Program-made: the position numbers and the translations under genes
Source of the DNA: Chitinophaga oryziterrae
GTDB lineage: Bacteria > Bacteroidota > Bacteroidia > Chitinophagales > Chitinophagaceae
Length of the DNA stretch: 64,000 nt
Direction: 5' to 3'
NCBI RefSeq assembly: GCF_009758125.1
Contig: NZ_WRXO01000006.1
Span: 372,001 to 436,000, forward strand
Notes under the pieces: generated by a model
What the model saw: only the letters and a program-made list of their open reading frames with translations
Databases searched by the model: none
Told to the model about the DNA's origin: nothing
In this document: one piece after another, positions 9,403 through 17,376 of the stretch
Numbering within the stretch: position 1 is the first letter of the stretch
Layout: every line of letters starts with the position of its first letter

Positions 9403-10731
9403 ATGATCATGAAGAACTTTGTATATCTGATAATGGCAACGGTACTGTTCTCTTCCTGTGAGCGTTACGTGGATATTGATAAAGCGCCTAATCAGTTACT
9501 GATTGCGGATGCTTACAAACAGGATGCTACAGCTACCAGCGCTGTACTGAATATATATTCTGATGATGTCACAACTTATAGCCTTGCCAATTTTACTTAC
9601 CTGGGCGGAGTGGAGTCTGATGAAATGTTATATACACAGGCTACCACTCCTGCTATTACAGAATTTGCACAGGCAGCGGTTTCTATTACCAATGCTAATG
9701 TGTTAAATTATCTCTGGTCCTATCCCTATTCCATCATTGCAAAAACCAATGTGGCTATTAATGGCTTAACAGCTTCCACTACATTAACGACTACCGTTAA
9801 AAGTCAGCTGTTAGGTGAGTGTAAGTTCTTCAGGGCTTTCACTTATTTCAACCTGGTGAATTATTTTGGAGGAGTACCGCTGGCACTTACAGGAGATCCA
9901 TTGAAGGATGCGTATTTGCCAAGAGCATCAGCGGATTCTGTATGGGCGCAGATCATCAGCGACTTAAAAGATGCTGAAACCCTGTTGCCTGCTGCCTATA
10001 CCGGAACATTAAGGACAAGGGTAAATAAGTATGCGGCATCCGCCTTACTGGCACGTGCTTATCTATATACAAAAGACTACGCAAATGCTGAAACAGAAGC
10101 CTCTAAAGTGATTGGTGCTACTGATATTTCCTACACTTTGTCTGATGTAAGCACCGCATTCTTAAATACCAGTAACGAAACGATTTTCCAGATAGCGCCT
10201 ACTACATCCTGGAGCAGTTTCCCTTTCATGGGTACGTATTATATTTCTTATGGACAGTTCGTATTGTCTCCTTCTTTAACGGCATCATTTGAGGCAGGGG
10301 ATAAGCGTAAAACTTCCTGGACAAAAGACAGCGTGATCAGCAAGTATAAAATGGCGGGCGGTGAATACAATGTTGTTTTACGCCTGGCAGAACAATACCT
10401 GATCAGGGCAGAAGCAAGGGCTCAGCAGAATACCAATCTTATCGGTGCGCAGACGGATCTTGATTCTGTAAGGGGCAGGGCAGGACTGCCAGCTACTACG
10501 GCTGCTACACAGACTACTTTACTGACAGCTATTGCGCAGGAACGTAAAGTAGAATTATTCGGAGAGTACAGTCACCGCTGGTTTGATCTGAAACGTACAG
10601 GAGAGGCGAATACTGTTATCGGTGCATTAAAACCAACTACCTGGAAATCCACAGCAGTACTGGCTCCTATTCCATCTGCGGAAATTATCAAGAATTCCGC
10701 TTTGGTGCAAAACGACGGTTATCCAAAATAA
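9403..10731 (+). CDS. SusD/RagB-family nutrient-binding outer-membrane lipoprotein
   Basis: 442 residues, at the short end for SusD. Lipoprotein signal with lipobox FSSC (cysteine about residue 19). The typical SusD pieces are visible: the N-terminal TPR-like helices (LLGECKFFRAFTYFNLVNYFGGVPL), the middle repeat (RVNKYAASALLARAYLYTKDYANAE) and the C-terminal SusD signature (LAEQYLIRAEARAQ...LDSVRGRAGLP...IAQERKVELFGEYSHRWFDLKR). It lies 6 bases after the SusC gene and forms its surface cap. Start could be the ATG at 9403 or the one at 9409; the latter gives a more typical MKNF signal. Confidence 0.95.
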   Translation: MIMKNFVYLIMATVLFSSCERYVDIDKAPNQLLIADAYKQDATATSAVLNIYSDDVTTYSLANFTYLGGVESDEMLYTQATTPAITEFAQAAVSITNANVLNYLWSYPYSIIAKTNVAINGLTASTTLTTTVKSQLLGECKFFRAFTYFNLVNYFGGVPLALTGDPLKDAYLPRASADSVWAQIISDLKDAETLLPAAYTGTLRTRVNKYAASALLARAYLYTKDYANAETEASKVIGATDISYTLSDVSTAFLNTSNETIFQIAPTTSWSSFPFMGTYYISYGQFVLSPSLTASFEAGDKRKTSWTKDSVISKYKMAGGEYNVVLRLAEQYLIRAEARAQQNTNLIGAQTDLDSVRGRAGLPATTAATQTTLLTAIAQERKVELFGEYSHRWFDLKRTGEANTVIGALKPTTWKSTAVLAPIPSAEIIKNSALVQNDGYPK

Positions 10732-10740
10732 ATAAAACAT

Positions 10741-11844
10741 ATGTCAACAATTAAATTAGCCGGCTTTGTACTCGTTAACCTGTCATTAGCCTTATCTGCT
10801 ATGGCGCAGGGTACTTACCAACTTTCGGGCAAATTAGACGGTTTAACCAACGAAAAGGTTTACCTGAATAATGATGGAGATAAGACAGATTCTGCCTTTG
10901 CCAAAAACGGTGCTTTCAGTTTTACCGGAAAGATCAGTCAGGCTTCATATTATATGCTTCGCATAGCAGGAAAACAATACAGGGCAGCTGGATTCTTTAT
11001 AGCTCCCGGTAAAACCACTTTAAAGGGCCATGCAGACTCTTTAAGTAAGGTGGTGATCACTGGTAACCCTTACAATAAGCAATGGCAGGAATGGCTTGTA
11101 ACCTGGGGGCAGATCACGGAACAGGCAAGACCTATGTACATGCGTCTGGATTCTGCTTCTAAAGGGGGCAAAGTGAAAGAATCTCCTGAAGAAAGGAAGA
11201 TTTTTGATGATGGGATGAAGTCGCTGGAAACACAGACAGAGGCTGCCGTTACCGCTTTCATTACAAAATACCCGCAGTCGCCGGTATCTCCGTTCATCAT
11301 CATGGACCGTTTTGTAAACTATCCGAACCCTGAGATGGAAGCTAAGACCTGGGCGATGTTAGGTAAAGAAGCGAAGGGTTCTTTTTATGGAAAGAAGATT
11401 GCGGAACATCAGAAAATTGCTTTAAAAACAGCGATAGGGGCCAGGCCTGATTTTGCAGTAGCAGATACGTCCGGAAAGATGGTAAAATTATCTTCTTTAA
11501 GAGGGAAATATGTACTGGTAGATTTCTGGGCAAGCTGGTGCGGGCCTTGCCGTAAAGAGAATCCGAATGTGGTAAAAGCATACCAGCAGTATCATGATAA
11601 AGGATTTGATATTATGAGTGTATCACTGGACACCAATAAAGATGCGTGGATGAAAGCGGTTACAAAAGATAATCTTACCTGGAATCATGTAAGTGACCTG
11701 AAAGGCTGGAAAAGCCCGCTTGTAACGGAGTATGGGATACATGCAGTACCTACCAGTTTCTTATTGGATAAAGACGGGAAAGTAATTGCGAAAGATCTTC
11801 GTGGAGAGAAACTGGAAGAGAAGTTGAAGGAATTAATGCAGTAA
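10741..11844 (+). CDS. TlpA-like thiol-disulfide oxidoreductase with N-terminal DUF4369-like domain
   Basis: 367 residues. An N-terminal signal peptide (about 1-22, ending SAMAQ) precedes a beta-rich DUF4369-type domain (about 24-120), a helical linker and a C-terminal thioredoxin/AhpC-TSA fold (about 230-367). The active site is WASWCGPC, with cysteines at 267 and 270, and a cis-proline segment follows (HAVPTSFLLDKDG). It is expected to reduce or exchange disulfides in the periplasm. It follows the SusD gene by 9 bases and closes the operon, as is common for non-carbohydrate SusCD systems in Bacteroidota. The substrate is unknown. Confidence 0.92.
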   Translation: MSTIKLAGFVLVNLSLALSAMAQGTYQLSGKLDGLTNEKVYLNNDGDKTDSAFAKNGAFSFTGKISQASYYMLRIAGKQYRAAGFFIAPGKTTLKGHADSLSKVVITGNPYNKQWQEWLVTWGQITEQARPMYMRLDSASKGGKVKESPEERKIFDDGMKSLETQTEAAVTAFITKYPQSPVSPFIIMDRFVNYPNPEMEAKTWAMLGKEAKGSFYGKKIAEHQKIALKTAIGARPDFAVADTSGKMVKLSSLRGKYVLVDFWASWCGPCRKENPNVVKAYQQYHDKGFDIMSVSLDTNKDAWMKAVTKDNLTWNHVSDLKGWKSPLVTEYGIHAVPTSFLLDKDGKVIAKDLRGEKLEEKLKELMQ

Positions 11845-11870
11845 AGTAGTGAGTGTTCGTGATTAATAGA

Positions 11871-11896
11871 GAAGGGCCTGCAATTGCAGGCCCTTC
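11871..11896. terminator. Perfect 26-bp palindrome, bidirectional terminator
   Basis: A 13-base arm starting GAAGGGCCTGCAA is followed directly by its exact complement. It lies between the convergent ends of the thioredoxin gene (stop 11844) and the lipoprotein gene (stop 11903) and can serve both. The T run after it on the plus strand is short (CCTCATTTT). Confidence 0.7.
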
Positions 11897-11902
11897 CTCA
11901 TT

Positions 11903-12385
11903 TTAATTCTGCGGAGCAGAATGATATAATGTGCCATTGAAATTACCCGTTACTACTTTACCACCGACTGTGATTGTATAATTAATCGTGTAATTATCTC
12001 CTGAATGAGAAACATTCACCGTACCAGCAGTAACGCCCGTGATTTCTGTGCCTGCACCAGCTACGTTAGTCGCATTGTATCTTACAACAGCGCTGGAAAA
12101 GTTCTTCTTCACATCATAGGCTCCGTTATTCCTTGTAAGGAAGTCGTACTTAGGATAATTCAGTGTATCAACGAAAATCTGTACAAAGTTTTCTATGTAG
12201 TCAGGGGCCACACCGATATTGGTGATCTTCAGTCCATCTGTACCATTCCAGTAAGCATAATCAGCAGTATAGGCTTTCCCGTCCAGGGTAAATGAACCGC
12301 CTTTAACAGTTGATTTATTCTCGTCTTTTTTGCAGGAAATAGCAAACAGGCTTACAGCCAGCATAAACAGGGCAATTTTCTTCAT
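11903..12385 (-). CDS. Small hypothetical lipoprotein
   Basis: 160 residues. The N-terminus is a lipoprotein signal with lipobox AISC (cysteine 18) followed by KKDEN, a common surface-export-like acidic/lysine start in Bacteroidota lipoproteins. The rest is beta-rich and polar, with alternating patterns such as GTVNVSHSGDNYTINYTITV, and ends in a strand-rich tail (VVTGNFNGTLYHS). I do not recognise a family with certainty. It is monocistronic and convergent with the thioredoxin operon. Inference: a surface or periplasmic beta-sandwich protein of unknown role. Confidence 0.8.
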   Translation of the reverse strand: MKKIALFMLAVSLFAISCKKDENKSTVKGGSFTLDGKAYTADYAYWNGTDGLKITNIGVAPDYIENFVQIFVDTLNYPKYDFLTRNNGAYDVKKNFSSAVVRYNATNVAGAGTEITGVTAGTVNVSHSGDNYTINYTITVGGKVVTGNFNGTLYHSAPQN

Positions 12386-12520
12386 AGGTTAAGTTTTATT
12401 TATTGAGAATCAAAAGGTTTTCCACCCGTAATCAGGTTTTTATGTAGGTTTAAATGTAACAGTTCACTCACAGGATATTCCTGTAAGATATGAATAAATA
12501 TTAATATATCTATAGATAGT

Positions 12521-12678
12521 ACTTCAGTTTGATTACATAATCTTCGCTCCAGATGTTATTGGTCAATAAATACACCTTATCTGGCGTGAATATTAGGTGA
12601 AGTTAAATTGAAAAACAAATCCTCAACCCATATTCCAAAGCTAAATCAGATAACTAAACAGTCAGAAATAACATCTTA
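12521..12678 (+). repeat. Inverted-repeat element, copy A (right end truncated)
   Basis: First of six related elements (see 18761, 28283, 34584, 55021, 62456). The left outer arm begins CAGTTTGATTACATAATCTT and the inner arm AGATGTTATTGGTCAATAAA. The conserved centre (GGTGAAGTTAAATTGAAAAA and AAGCTAAATCAGATAACTAA) follows, then a shortened right arm ending AATAACATCTTA. The right arm lacks about 19 bases present in other copies, yet still matches its own left arm (ATGTTATT versus AATAACAT). The last three bases are the stop codon of the TPR lipoprotein gene on the minus strand. No ORF inside. It fills most of the 290-base gap between the two neighbouring genes. Confidence 0.85.
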
Positions 12679-13809
12679 CAGGTTATTGTAGAAGGACTGC
12701 ATATCGCCGGCCAACTGATCGTAAATAGGTTTAGTGAATAACATAAAGAGGTCCTGGGGAGGAGGAGGGGGAATATCAGAGCCACCGATCTGGCGCTTGT
12801 CTTCTTCACTGAGCGCCCTTTTATCACCTTTATAGGTACCGAATTCATTCTGCCAGGTATAACTACCGGGAAGACGGTTGCTGCGGATGATCTTATTGCT
12901 GGGAACATCTACCAGTTGGTAATCCAGAGCACCCTTAGAGATAACGCTGGCCCGGGTAACATAGATAGTTGCTCTGACTGTCTCGTATCTGTCGATGAAT
13001 TTACCGCTGGTATCTTTGTAACTGCCTGTTACAATCTCTTTGGAAACATCGCGCTGACTTCTATCCACATAGGTTTGTCCGACTACGAAATCATAGAAGC
13101 GCAGTTGCAGGTATTCGTCGGCCTGCAGGTTGTTACTGCGGGCAATACGTTCGTCCGTAAACTGAACAAAGCGGTTGATATTACGTTGTTGCAGGTTGCG
13201 GATCAGGATATCCCTGAACTGGTCTGCGCTGAACTGAAAGTAGGATGAGTTGATTTCCAGTTCACTTATTACTACGTTGACAACCCCTCTGTTAAAAGAC
13301 TCGTCTCTTAATTCGGCAGCGTTGCGGTAGTTGTTAATTAATTTAAGGGCAGCGTCGAATTCATCATAAGCTCTTCTGGCGCTGGCTTTATCCTCTTTCT
13401 TTAATAAAACAACGCCTCTCTGATAGCGTACTTCCGCCGCATTTTCCTGAGCGCCGGTAATAGCGTTACGGTAGTCTTTAGGCGTCACTACAGCCAGTGC
13501 AGCAGGAGAGGTGTGAATAATATCGTAGAGGGTTTGGAGTGAGCGGTATTCCTGTCGTACATATTCCCATTTCAGGGGGTTGTCAGAGGCCAGGTAACCA
13601 TTCACTTTGTCTTCGTGCTGGTGTTGGGATTGCGCATATGCCTGAGGAAGCAGTTGCAGGGATGTAGTGTGCTGGGGATGCTTTTGTAATTTCTTTACAA
13701 ATGCCTGTACGGCCTGATCGTAACGGCCTTTGTTATACAGTTTTTCCCCTGATTTACATGACAGAATGAATAGGATAGGTGCTATCAGCAACCAGTAACG
13801 GTTTTGCAT
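12676..13809 (-). CDS. TPR-containing lipoprotein, function unknown
   Basis: 377 residues. Lipoprotein signal with lipobox ILSC (cysteine about 18). The N-terminal third carries a tetratricopeptide-like motif (KLYNKGRYDQAVQAFVKKLQKHP...) and a second helical repeat (KKEDKASARRAYDEFDAALKLI). The C-terminal half is mixed alpha/beta (FIDRYETVRATIYVTRASV; YQLVDVPSNKIIRSNRLPGSY). It follows smpB by 27 bases on the same strand. I recognise the general type (conserved Bacteroidota lipoprotein) but not a function. Its stop codon lies at the very edge of repeat copy A. Confidence 0.85.
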   Translation of the reverse strand: MQNRYWLLIAPILFILSCKSGEKLYNKGRYDQAVQAFVKKLQKHPQHTTSLQLLPQAYAQSQHQHEDKVNGYLASDNPLKWEYVRQEYRSLQTLYDIIHTSPAALAVVTPKDYRNAITGAQENAAEVRYQRGVVLLKKEDKASARRAYDEFDAALKLINNYRNAAELRDESFNRGVVNVVISELEINSSYFQFSADQFRDILIRNLQQRNINRFVQFTDERIARSNNLQADEYLQLRFYDFVVGQTYVDRSQRDVSKEIVTGSYKDTSGKFIDRYETVRATIYVTRASVISKGALDYQLVDVPSNKIIRSNRLPGSYTWQNEFGTYKGDKRALSEEDKRQIGGSDIPPPPPQDLFMLFTKPIYDQLAGDMQSFYNNL

Positions 13810-13836
13810 ATATTTCTCGATGTGTGTATAATCCTG

Positions 13837-14274
13837 CTACTTTATGTATCGTCTCATCTCTCTGTCGTTTTCACGCTCTCTGATACTGTCTCGTTTATCA
13901 TGCAGCTTCTTACCTTTACCCAGTCCTATTTCCATTTTCGCATATCCTTTTTCAGAGATAAAAATGCGTAATGGAATGATGCTATAGCCTTTCTCTTTTA
14001 TCTTCATTTCCAGTTTACGTAATTCCCGTTTTGTGAGCAGTAATTTACGTTCCCTGAGTGGATCATGATTATAGAAGGTCCCGTGCGTATAAGCCGAAAC
14101 GTGGAGGCTTTTTACGTACAGTTCTCCGTGTGAGAAATAGCAGAAAGCATCATTGAAACTCACCCTGCTGGCGCGGATAGATTTTATCTCTGTACCGGAC
14201 AATACAAGGCCTGCAATGAATTTATCTTCAATTGCGTATTCAAAGAATGCTGATCTATTTCTTAATTCTGCCAT
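13837..14274 (-). CDS. smpB: SsrA-binding protein SmpB
   Basis: 145 residues, the usual length. Shows the SmpB beta-barrel core (YAIEDKFIAGLVLSGTEIKSIRASRVSFNDAF), the EKGYSIIPLRIFISEKGYAKMEIGLGKGKKLHDKR block and a basic C-terminal tail (RDSIRERENDREMRR). SmpB binds tmRNA and brings it to stalled ribosomes for trans-translation. The tmRNA gene itself was not seen in this window. It lies 73 bases after accD and 27 bases before the TPR lipoprotein on the same strand. Confidence 0.97.
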   Translation of the reverse strand: MAELRNRSAFFEYAIEDKFIAGLVLSGTEIKSIRASRVSFNDAFCYFSHGELYVKSLHVSAYTHGTFYNHDPLRERKLLLTKRELRKLEMKIKEKGYSIIPLRIFISEKGYAKMEIGLGKGKKLHDKRDSIRERENDREMRRYIK

Positions 14275-14347
14275 TTATTTTAAGTGACTGGCCAAAAAAT
14301 GATGTTAAACAACAACATTTCCTGGCCAGCCTGTATTTATAATGTTC

Positions 14348-15196
14348 TTAATTCTTAAATAACACAAGCAGCTCTGCTAACTTGGGTTTCAGTTCTTTAC
14401 GATCGATGATCAGATCGAGGAAACCGTGTTCCAGTACAAATTCTGCACTCTGGAAACCTTCCGGAAGATCTTTCTTGATCGTTTCCTTGATGATACGCGG
14501 ACCGGCAAAGCCTATCAGCGCTTTAGGTTCTGATACGTTAAGGTCTCCCAGCATCGCGAAGGACGCGGTAACACCACCCGTAGTAGGATCTGTCATCATG
14601 GAAATGTACGGTAACTTGGCGTCTGCCAGTTGCGTTAATTTAGCGGACGTTTTAGCCATCTGCATCAATGAGAACGCACTTTCCATCATACGTGCACCAC
14701 CCGATTTTGAAATGATCATCAGCGGCATTTTGTGCGCGATACAATAATCAATAGAACGGGCAATCTTTTCACCTACAACAGAACCCATGGAACCACCGAT
14801 GAAGGCGAAGTCCATACAGGCTACGACCAGGTCGTTATCCATCACTTTCCCAACACCCACTCTCATGGCATCTTTTAATCCTGATTTCTTCTGGGCCTCT
14901 ACTAACCTGGCACCGTAAGGTTTCAGGTCTTTAAAGCCGAGGAAGTCCTTCGGATAGATATTGTCAAAAAGCTCTTCGAATCCATTTTCATCAAAAATGA
15001 TATCGAAATATTCTGCAGAATTAATACGATTGTGATAATTACATTTATCACATACATAAAAGTGTTCTTTCAGGTCTCTGACCGTGACGGTTTTTTTGCA
15101 GTTAGGACATTTGTGCCACAACCCATCCGGCGCTTCCTTCTTCTCACTTGTAGACGTTTGAATGCCTTGTTTAATGCGCTTAAACCAGCTTGACAT
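14348..15196 (-). CDS. accD: Acetyl-CoA carboxylase carboxyltransferase subunit beta
   Basis: 282 residues, normal. An N-terminal zinc ribbon has cysteines at 30, 33, 49 and 52 (CPNC...CDKC). The carboxyltransferase domain follows, with the family blocks GFKDLKPYGARL, FAFIGGSMGSVVGEKIARSI, SKSGGARMMESAFSLMQMAKTSA and GGVTASFAMLGDLNVSEPKALIGFAGPRII. With AccA it transfers the carboxyl group from biotin to acetyl-CoA, the first committed step of fatty-acid synthesis. The alpha subunit gene is not in the window. Located downstream of the fbaA terminator with its own upstream gap, so probably its own promoter. Confidence 0.97.
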   Translation of the reverse strand: MSSWFKRIKQGIQTSTSEKKEAPDGLWHKCPNCKKTVTVRDLKEHFYVCDKCNYHNRINSAEYFDIIFDENGFEELFDNIYPKDFLGFKDLKPYGARLVEAQKKSGLKDAMRVGVGKVMDNDLVVACMDFAFIGGSMGSVVGEKIARSIDYCIAHKMPLMIISKSGGARMMESAFSLMQMAKTSAKLTQLADAKLPYISMMTDPTTGGVTASFAMLGDLNVSEPKALIGFAGPRIIKETIKKDLPEGFQSAEFVLEHGFLDLIIDRKELKPKLAELLVLFKN

Positions 15197-15360
15197 ATTG
15201 TACTATTAGGTTACAAAATAGTTGTGCAAGATACAAATTAAATTAACTTCCAAAGTATCTCATTCGCAATATTATGCTTAAAGTACCTGGGAACCAGTAT
15301 TTTGGCGGGGAAAGATATATATTTAATTCAAGTAATAGGAGATTTGGCTGATAGGAGATA

Positions 15361-15395
15361 AAATAAAGCCCTCCGTGAGGGGAGGGCTTTATTTT
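15361..15395. terminator. Rho-independent terminator downstream of fbaA
   Basis: AAATAAAGCCCTCC, a 6-base loop GTGAGG, then GGAGGGCTTTATTT followed by further T residues. It lies 20 bases beyond the fbaA stop on the minus strand, where it gives a GC-rich stem followed by a run of T. It separates fbaA from accD. Confidence 0.85.
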
Positions 15396-15414
15396 AATAT
15401 TGATTAATAACGAA

Positions 15415-16482
15415 TTACGCGTTTCTGTTGATGCAGTTCAGATCAGCAAATGCTTCTTCCAAACGTTTTACAAAGGATTCTTCACCTTTACGCAGCCACA
15501 CACGTGGATCGTAATATTTCTTGTTTGGTTTATCCGGTCCTTCCGGATTACCCAACTGACCCTGCAGGTATGCTTTCTTAGACTCGTAGAAGTCGTGAAC
15601 ACCTGCCCAGTATGCCCACTGCATATCTGTATCCAGGTTCATTTTAATTACACCATAACCCAGTGCTTCCGCGATCTGGTGTTTTGGAGAACCTGAACCA
15701 CCATGGAATACATAAAACACTGGTTTAGCAGCAGTCTTGAATTTTTCCTGGATGAATTCCTGGCTGTTCTGTAAAATCACAGGGCGTAATTCTACATTAC
15801 CCGGAGTATATACACCGTGTACGTTACCGAAAGCAGCTGCTACGGTGAAACGGGTACCGATCTTGGACAGTTCTTCGTAAGCGTAAGCTACTTCTTCAGG
15901 CTGAGTGTACAGCTTGGAGTTGTCGATACCGGAGTTGTCAACACCATCTTCCTCACCACCGGTTACACCCAGTTCGATTTCGATAGACATACCCAGCTTG
16001 TTCATGCGCTCGAAGTATTTCAGAGAAGTTTCGATATTCTCATGAATAGGCTCTTCGGAGAGGTCCAGCATATGGGAACTGTACAGCGGCTGACCGGTTT
16101 GCTTTTTGAAAGCTTCACCTGCGTCCAGCAGACCGTCGATCCATGGCAACCATTTCTTGGCAGCATGGTCTGTATGTAATACTACAGGTACACCATAGTA
16201 TTTGGCTACTTCATGCACGTGTTTTGCACCTGATACACCACCAGCAATATTGGCCTGCAGCTTATCGTTAGGCATTCCTTTACCGGCATAGAACTGTGCA
16301 CCGCCGTTAGAAAACTGTATAATTACAGGTGAGTTAACTTTTGCAGCGGCTTCCAGTACTGCGTTAACAGTGTTTGTTCCTACCACGTTCACGGCAGGCA
16401 TTGCGAACGCATTGTTCTTAGCATCATTGTACAGCGCATCCAGCTCTTCGCCGAATAACACGCCAGCTCTGTATTTTCCCAT
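15415..16482 (-). CDS. fbaA: Class II fructose-bisphosphate aldolase
   Basis: 355 residues, typical for the FbaA (class IIA) type. Motifs: VVLHTDHAAKKWLPWIDG, with catalytic Asp105 and zinc ligand His106; the acidic block IEIELGVTGGEEDGVD; the zinc-binding VFHGGSGS segment; and NLDTDMQWAYWAGV near the C-terminus. It cleaves fructose-1,6-bisphosphate into DHAP and glyceraldehyde-3-phosphate in the cytoplasm. Single-gene unit: a promoter-like box with an inverted repeat lies upstream and a strong hairpin downstream. Confidence 0.97.
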   Translation of the reverse strand: MGKYRAGVLFGEELDALYNDAKNNAFAMPAVNVVGTNTVNAVLEAAAKVNSPVIIQFSNGGAQFYAGKGMPNDKLQANIAGGVSGAKHVHEVAKYYGVPVVLHTDHAAKKWLPWIDGLLDAGEAFKKQTGQPLYSSHMLDLSEEPIHENIETSLKYFERMNKLGMSIEIELGVTGGEEDGVDNSGIDNSKLYTQPEEVAYAYEELSKIGTRFTVAAAFGNVHGVYTPGNVELRPVILQNSQEFIQEKFKTAAKPVFYVFHGGSGSPKHQIAEALGYGVIKMNLDTDMQWAYWAGVHDFYESKKAYLQGQLGNPEGPDKPNKKYYDPRVWLRKGEESFVKRLEEAFADLNCINRNA

Positions 16483-16513
16483 AGCTTACGAATTGTTTTA
16501 CATTTAAGGACAG

Positions 16514-16540
16514 CAAATATAAGTACTTAATAGTACTTAT
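16514..16540 (-). promoter_or_regulatory. Probable fbaA promoter with operator-like inverted repeat
   Basis: On the minus strand TATATTTG (16514-16521) fits the Bacteroidota -7 consensus TAnnTTTG and lies about 31 bases before the fbaA ATG. Immediately upstream and overlapping it is a perfect 9-base inverted repeat, ATAAGTACT-TAAT-AGTACTTAT (16519-16540). Such a repeat touching the -7 box would suit a repressor site; that role is inference. Confidence 0.55.
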
Positions 16541-16560
16541 TATAGCGTTTAAATAGACTT

Positions 16561-17376
16561 TTAGCGGAAGGCCGCCATTATTTCCCTGAAATACGCGGGA
16601 GCCTCTAATAACCTGCTTCCATACCAGGAGTACATTTCACCGTCTACCAGCAGCACCTTTGCCTGGGGGAATATAACCTGTAATGCTGCGATATGTTTAT
16701 CTTTAAAGGGGTAGGGTTCTGAGGAGAGCAGGATTAACCGGCAATCAGTTCCCTGTAACTGGTCCGGGGTAATAACAGGATACCTGGGTTTATCTCCGAA
16801 GATATTTTCCAGGCCGCAGGCCTTCATCATCTCATTGATAAAGGTATCCCCACCCGCTACCATCCAGGGATCTTTCCAGATAAAGTAAGCTGCTTTTATG
16901 GGGGCTAAGGCAGGCAGGCCCCTGAAACCTGCCATTATTTGTATGACTAAATCAACAGCTTCGGGGCTATGGCCTGTAATCACTCCTAACCACCGGATCA
17001 TCTCCATCGCATCCCGCAGGTTATGAATGTCACTCACCCATACCGGGAATTCTTCCATTAAGGCTTTCACCTGTTCCGGTTCGTTCTCTTCTTTATTAGC
17101 GATGATAAGGTCTGGTTGCAGGGCACGTATCTTATCTATATGGAGTTGTTTGGTGCCTCCTATACGGGGTTTTGTCCGGAACCATTCGTCGGGGTGAACA
17201 CAGAATTTAGTGATACCGGCAACGTCGGCGCCAATATGATATAATAATTCCGTCTGAGAGGGGACAAGCGATATGATCCGGCGCGGCGGGAAAGGAATAG
17301 CTACCCGCCGGCCCAACTGATCAATATAAATAGGATTAATTTCCAAGAGCCTGTATAATGTCGTATTTGGTAACAA
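16561..17376 (-). CDS. Helical-backbone metal receptor / BtuF-like substrate-binding protein without signal peptide
   Basis: 271 residues. Fits the vitamin B12/iron-chelate binding-protein fold: RRIISLVPSQTELLYHIGADVAGITKFCVHP at the first lobe, ALQPDLIIANKEENEPEQVKALMEEFPVW, and a second lobe with DPWMVAGGDTFINEMMKACGLENIFGDKPRYP. Proteins of this kind deliver cobalamin or ferric chelates to an ABC importer. However, no signal peptide or lipobox is present from this start. The start ATG lies inside the upstream cystathionine synthase gene, giving a 41-base overlap. No ABC permease or ATPase is nearby. A cytosolic role or a mis-set start cannot be excluded. Confidence 0.82.
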   Translation of the reverse strand: MLPNTTLYRLLEINPIYIDQLGRRVAIPFPPRRIISLVPSQTELLYHIGADVAGITKFCVHPDEWFRTKPRIGGTKQLHIDKIRALQPDLIIANKEENEPEQVKALMEEFPVWVSDIHNLRDAMEMIRWLGVITGHSPEAVDLVIQIMAGFRGLPALAPIKAAYFIWKDPWMVAGGDTFINEMMKACGLENIFGDKPRYPVITPDQLQGTDCRLILLSSEPYPFKDKHIAALQVIFPQAKVLLVDGEMYSWYGSRLLEAPAYFREIMAAFR

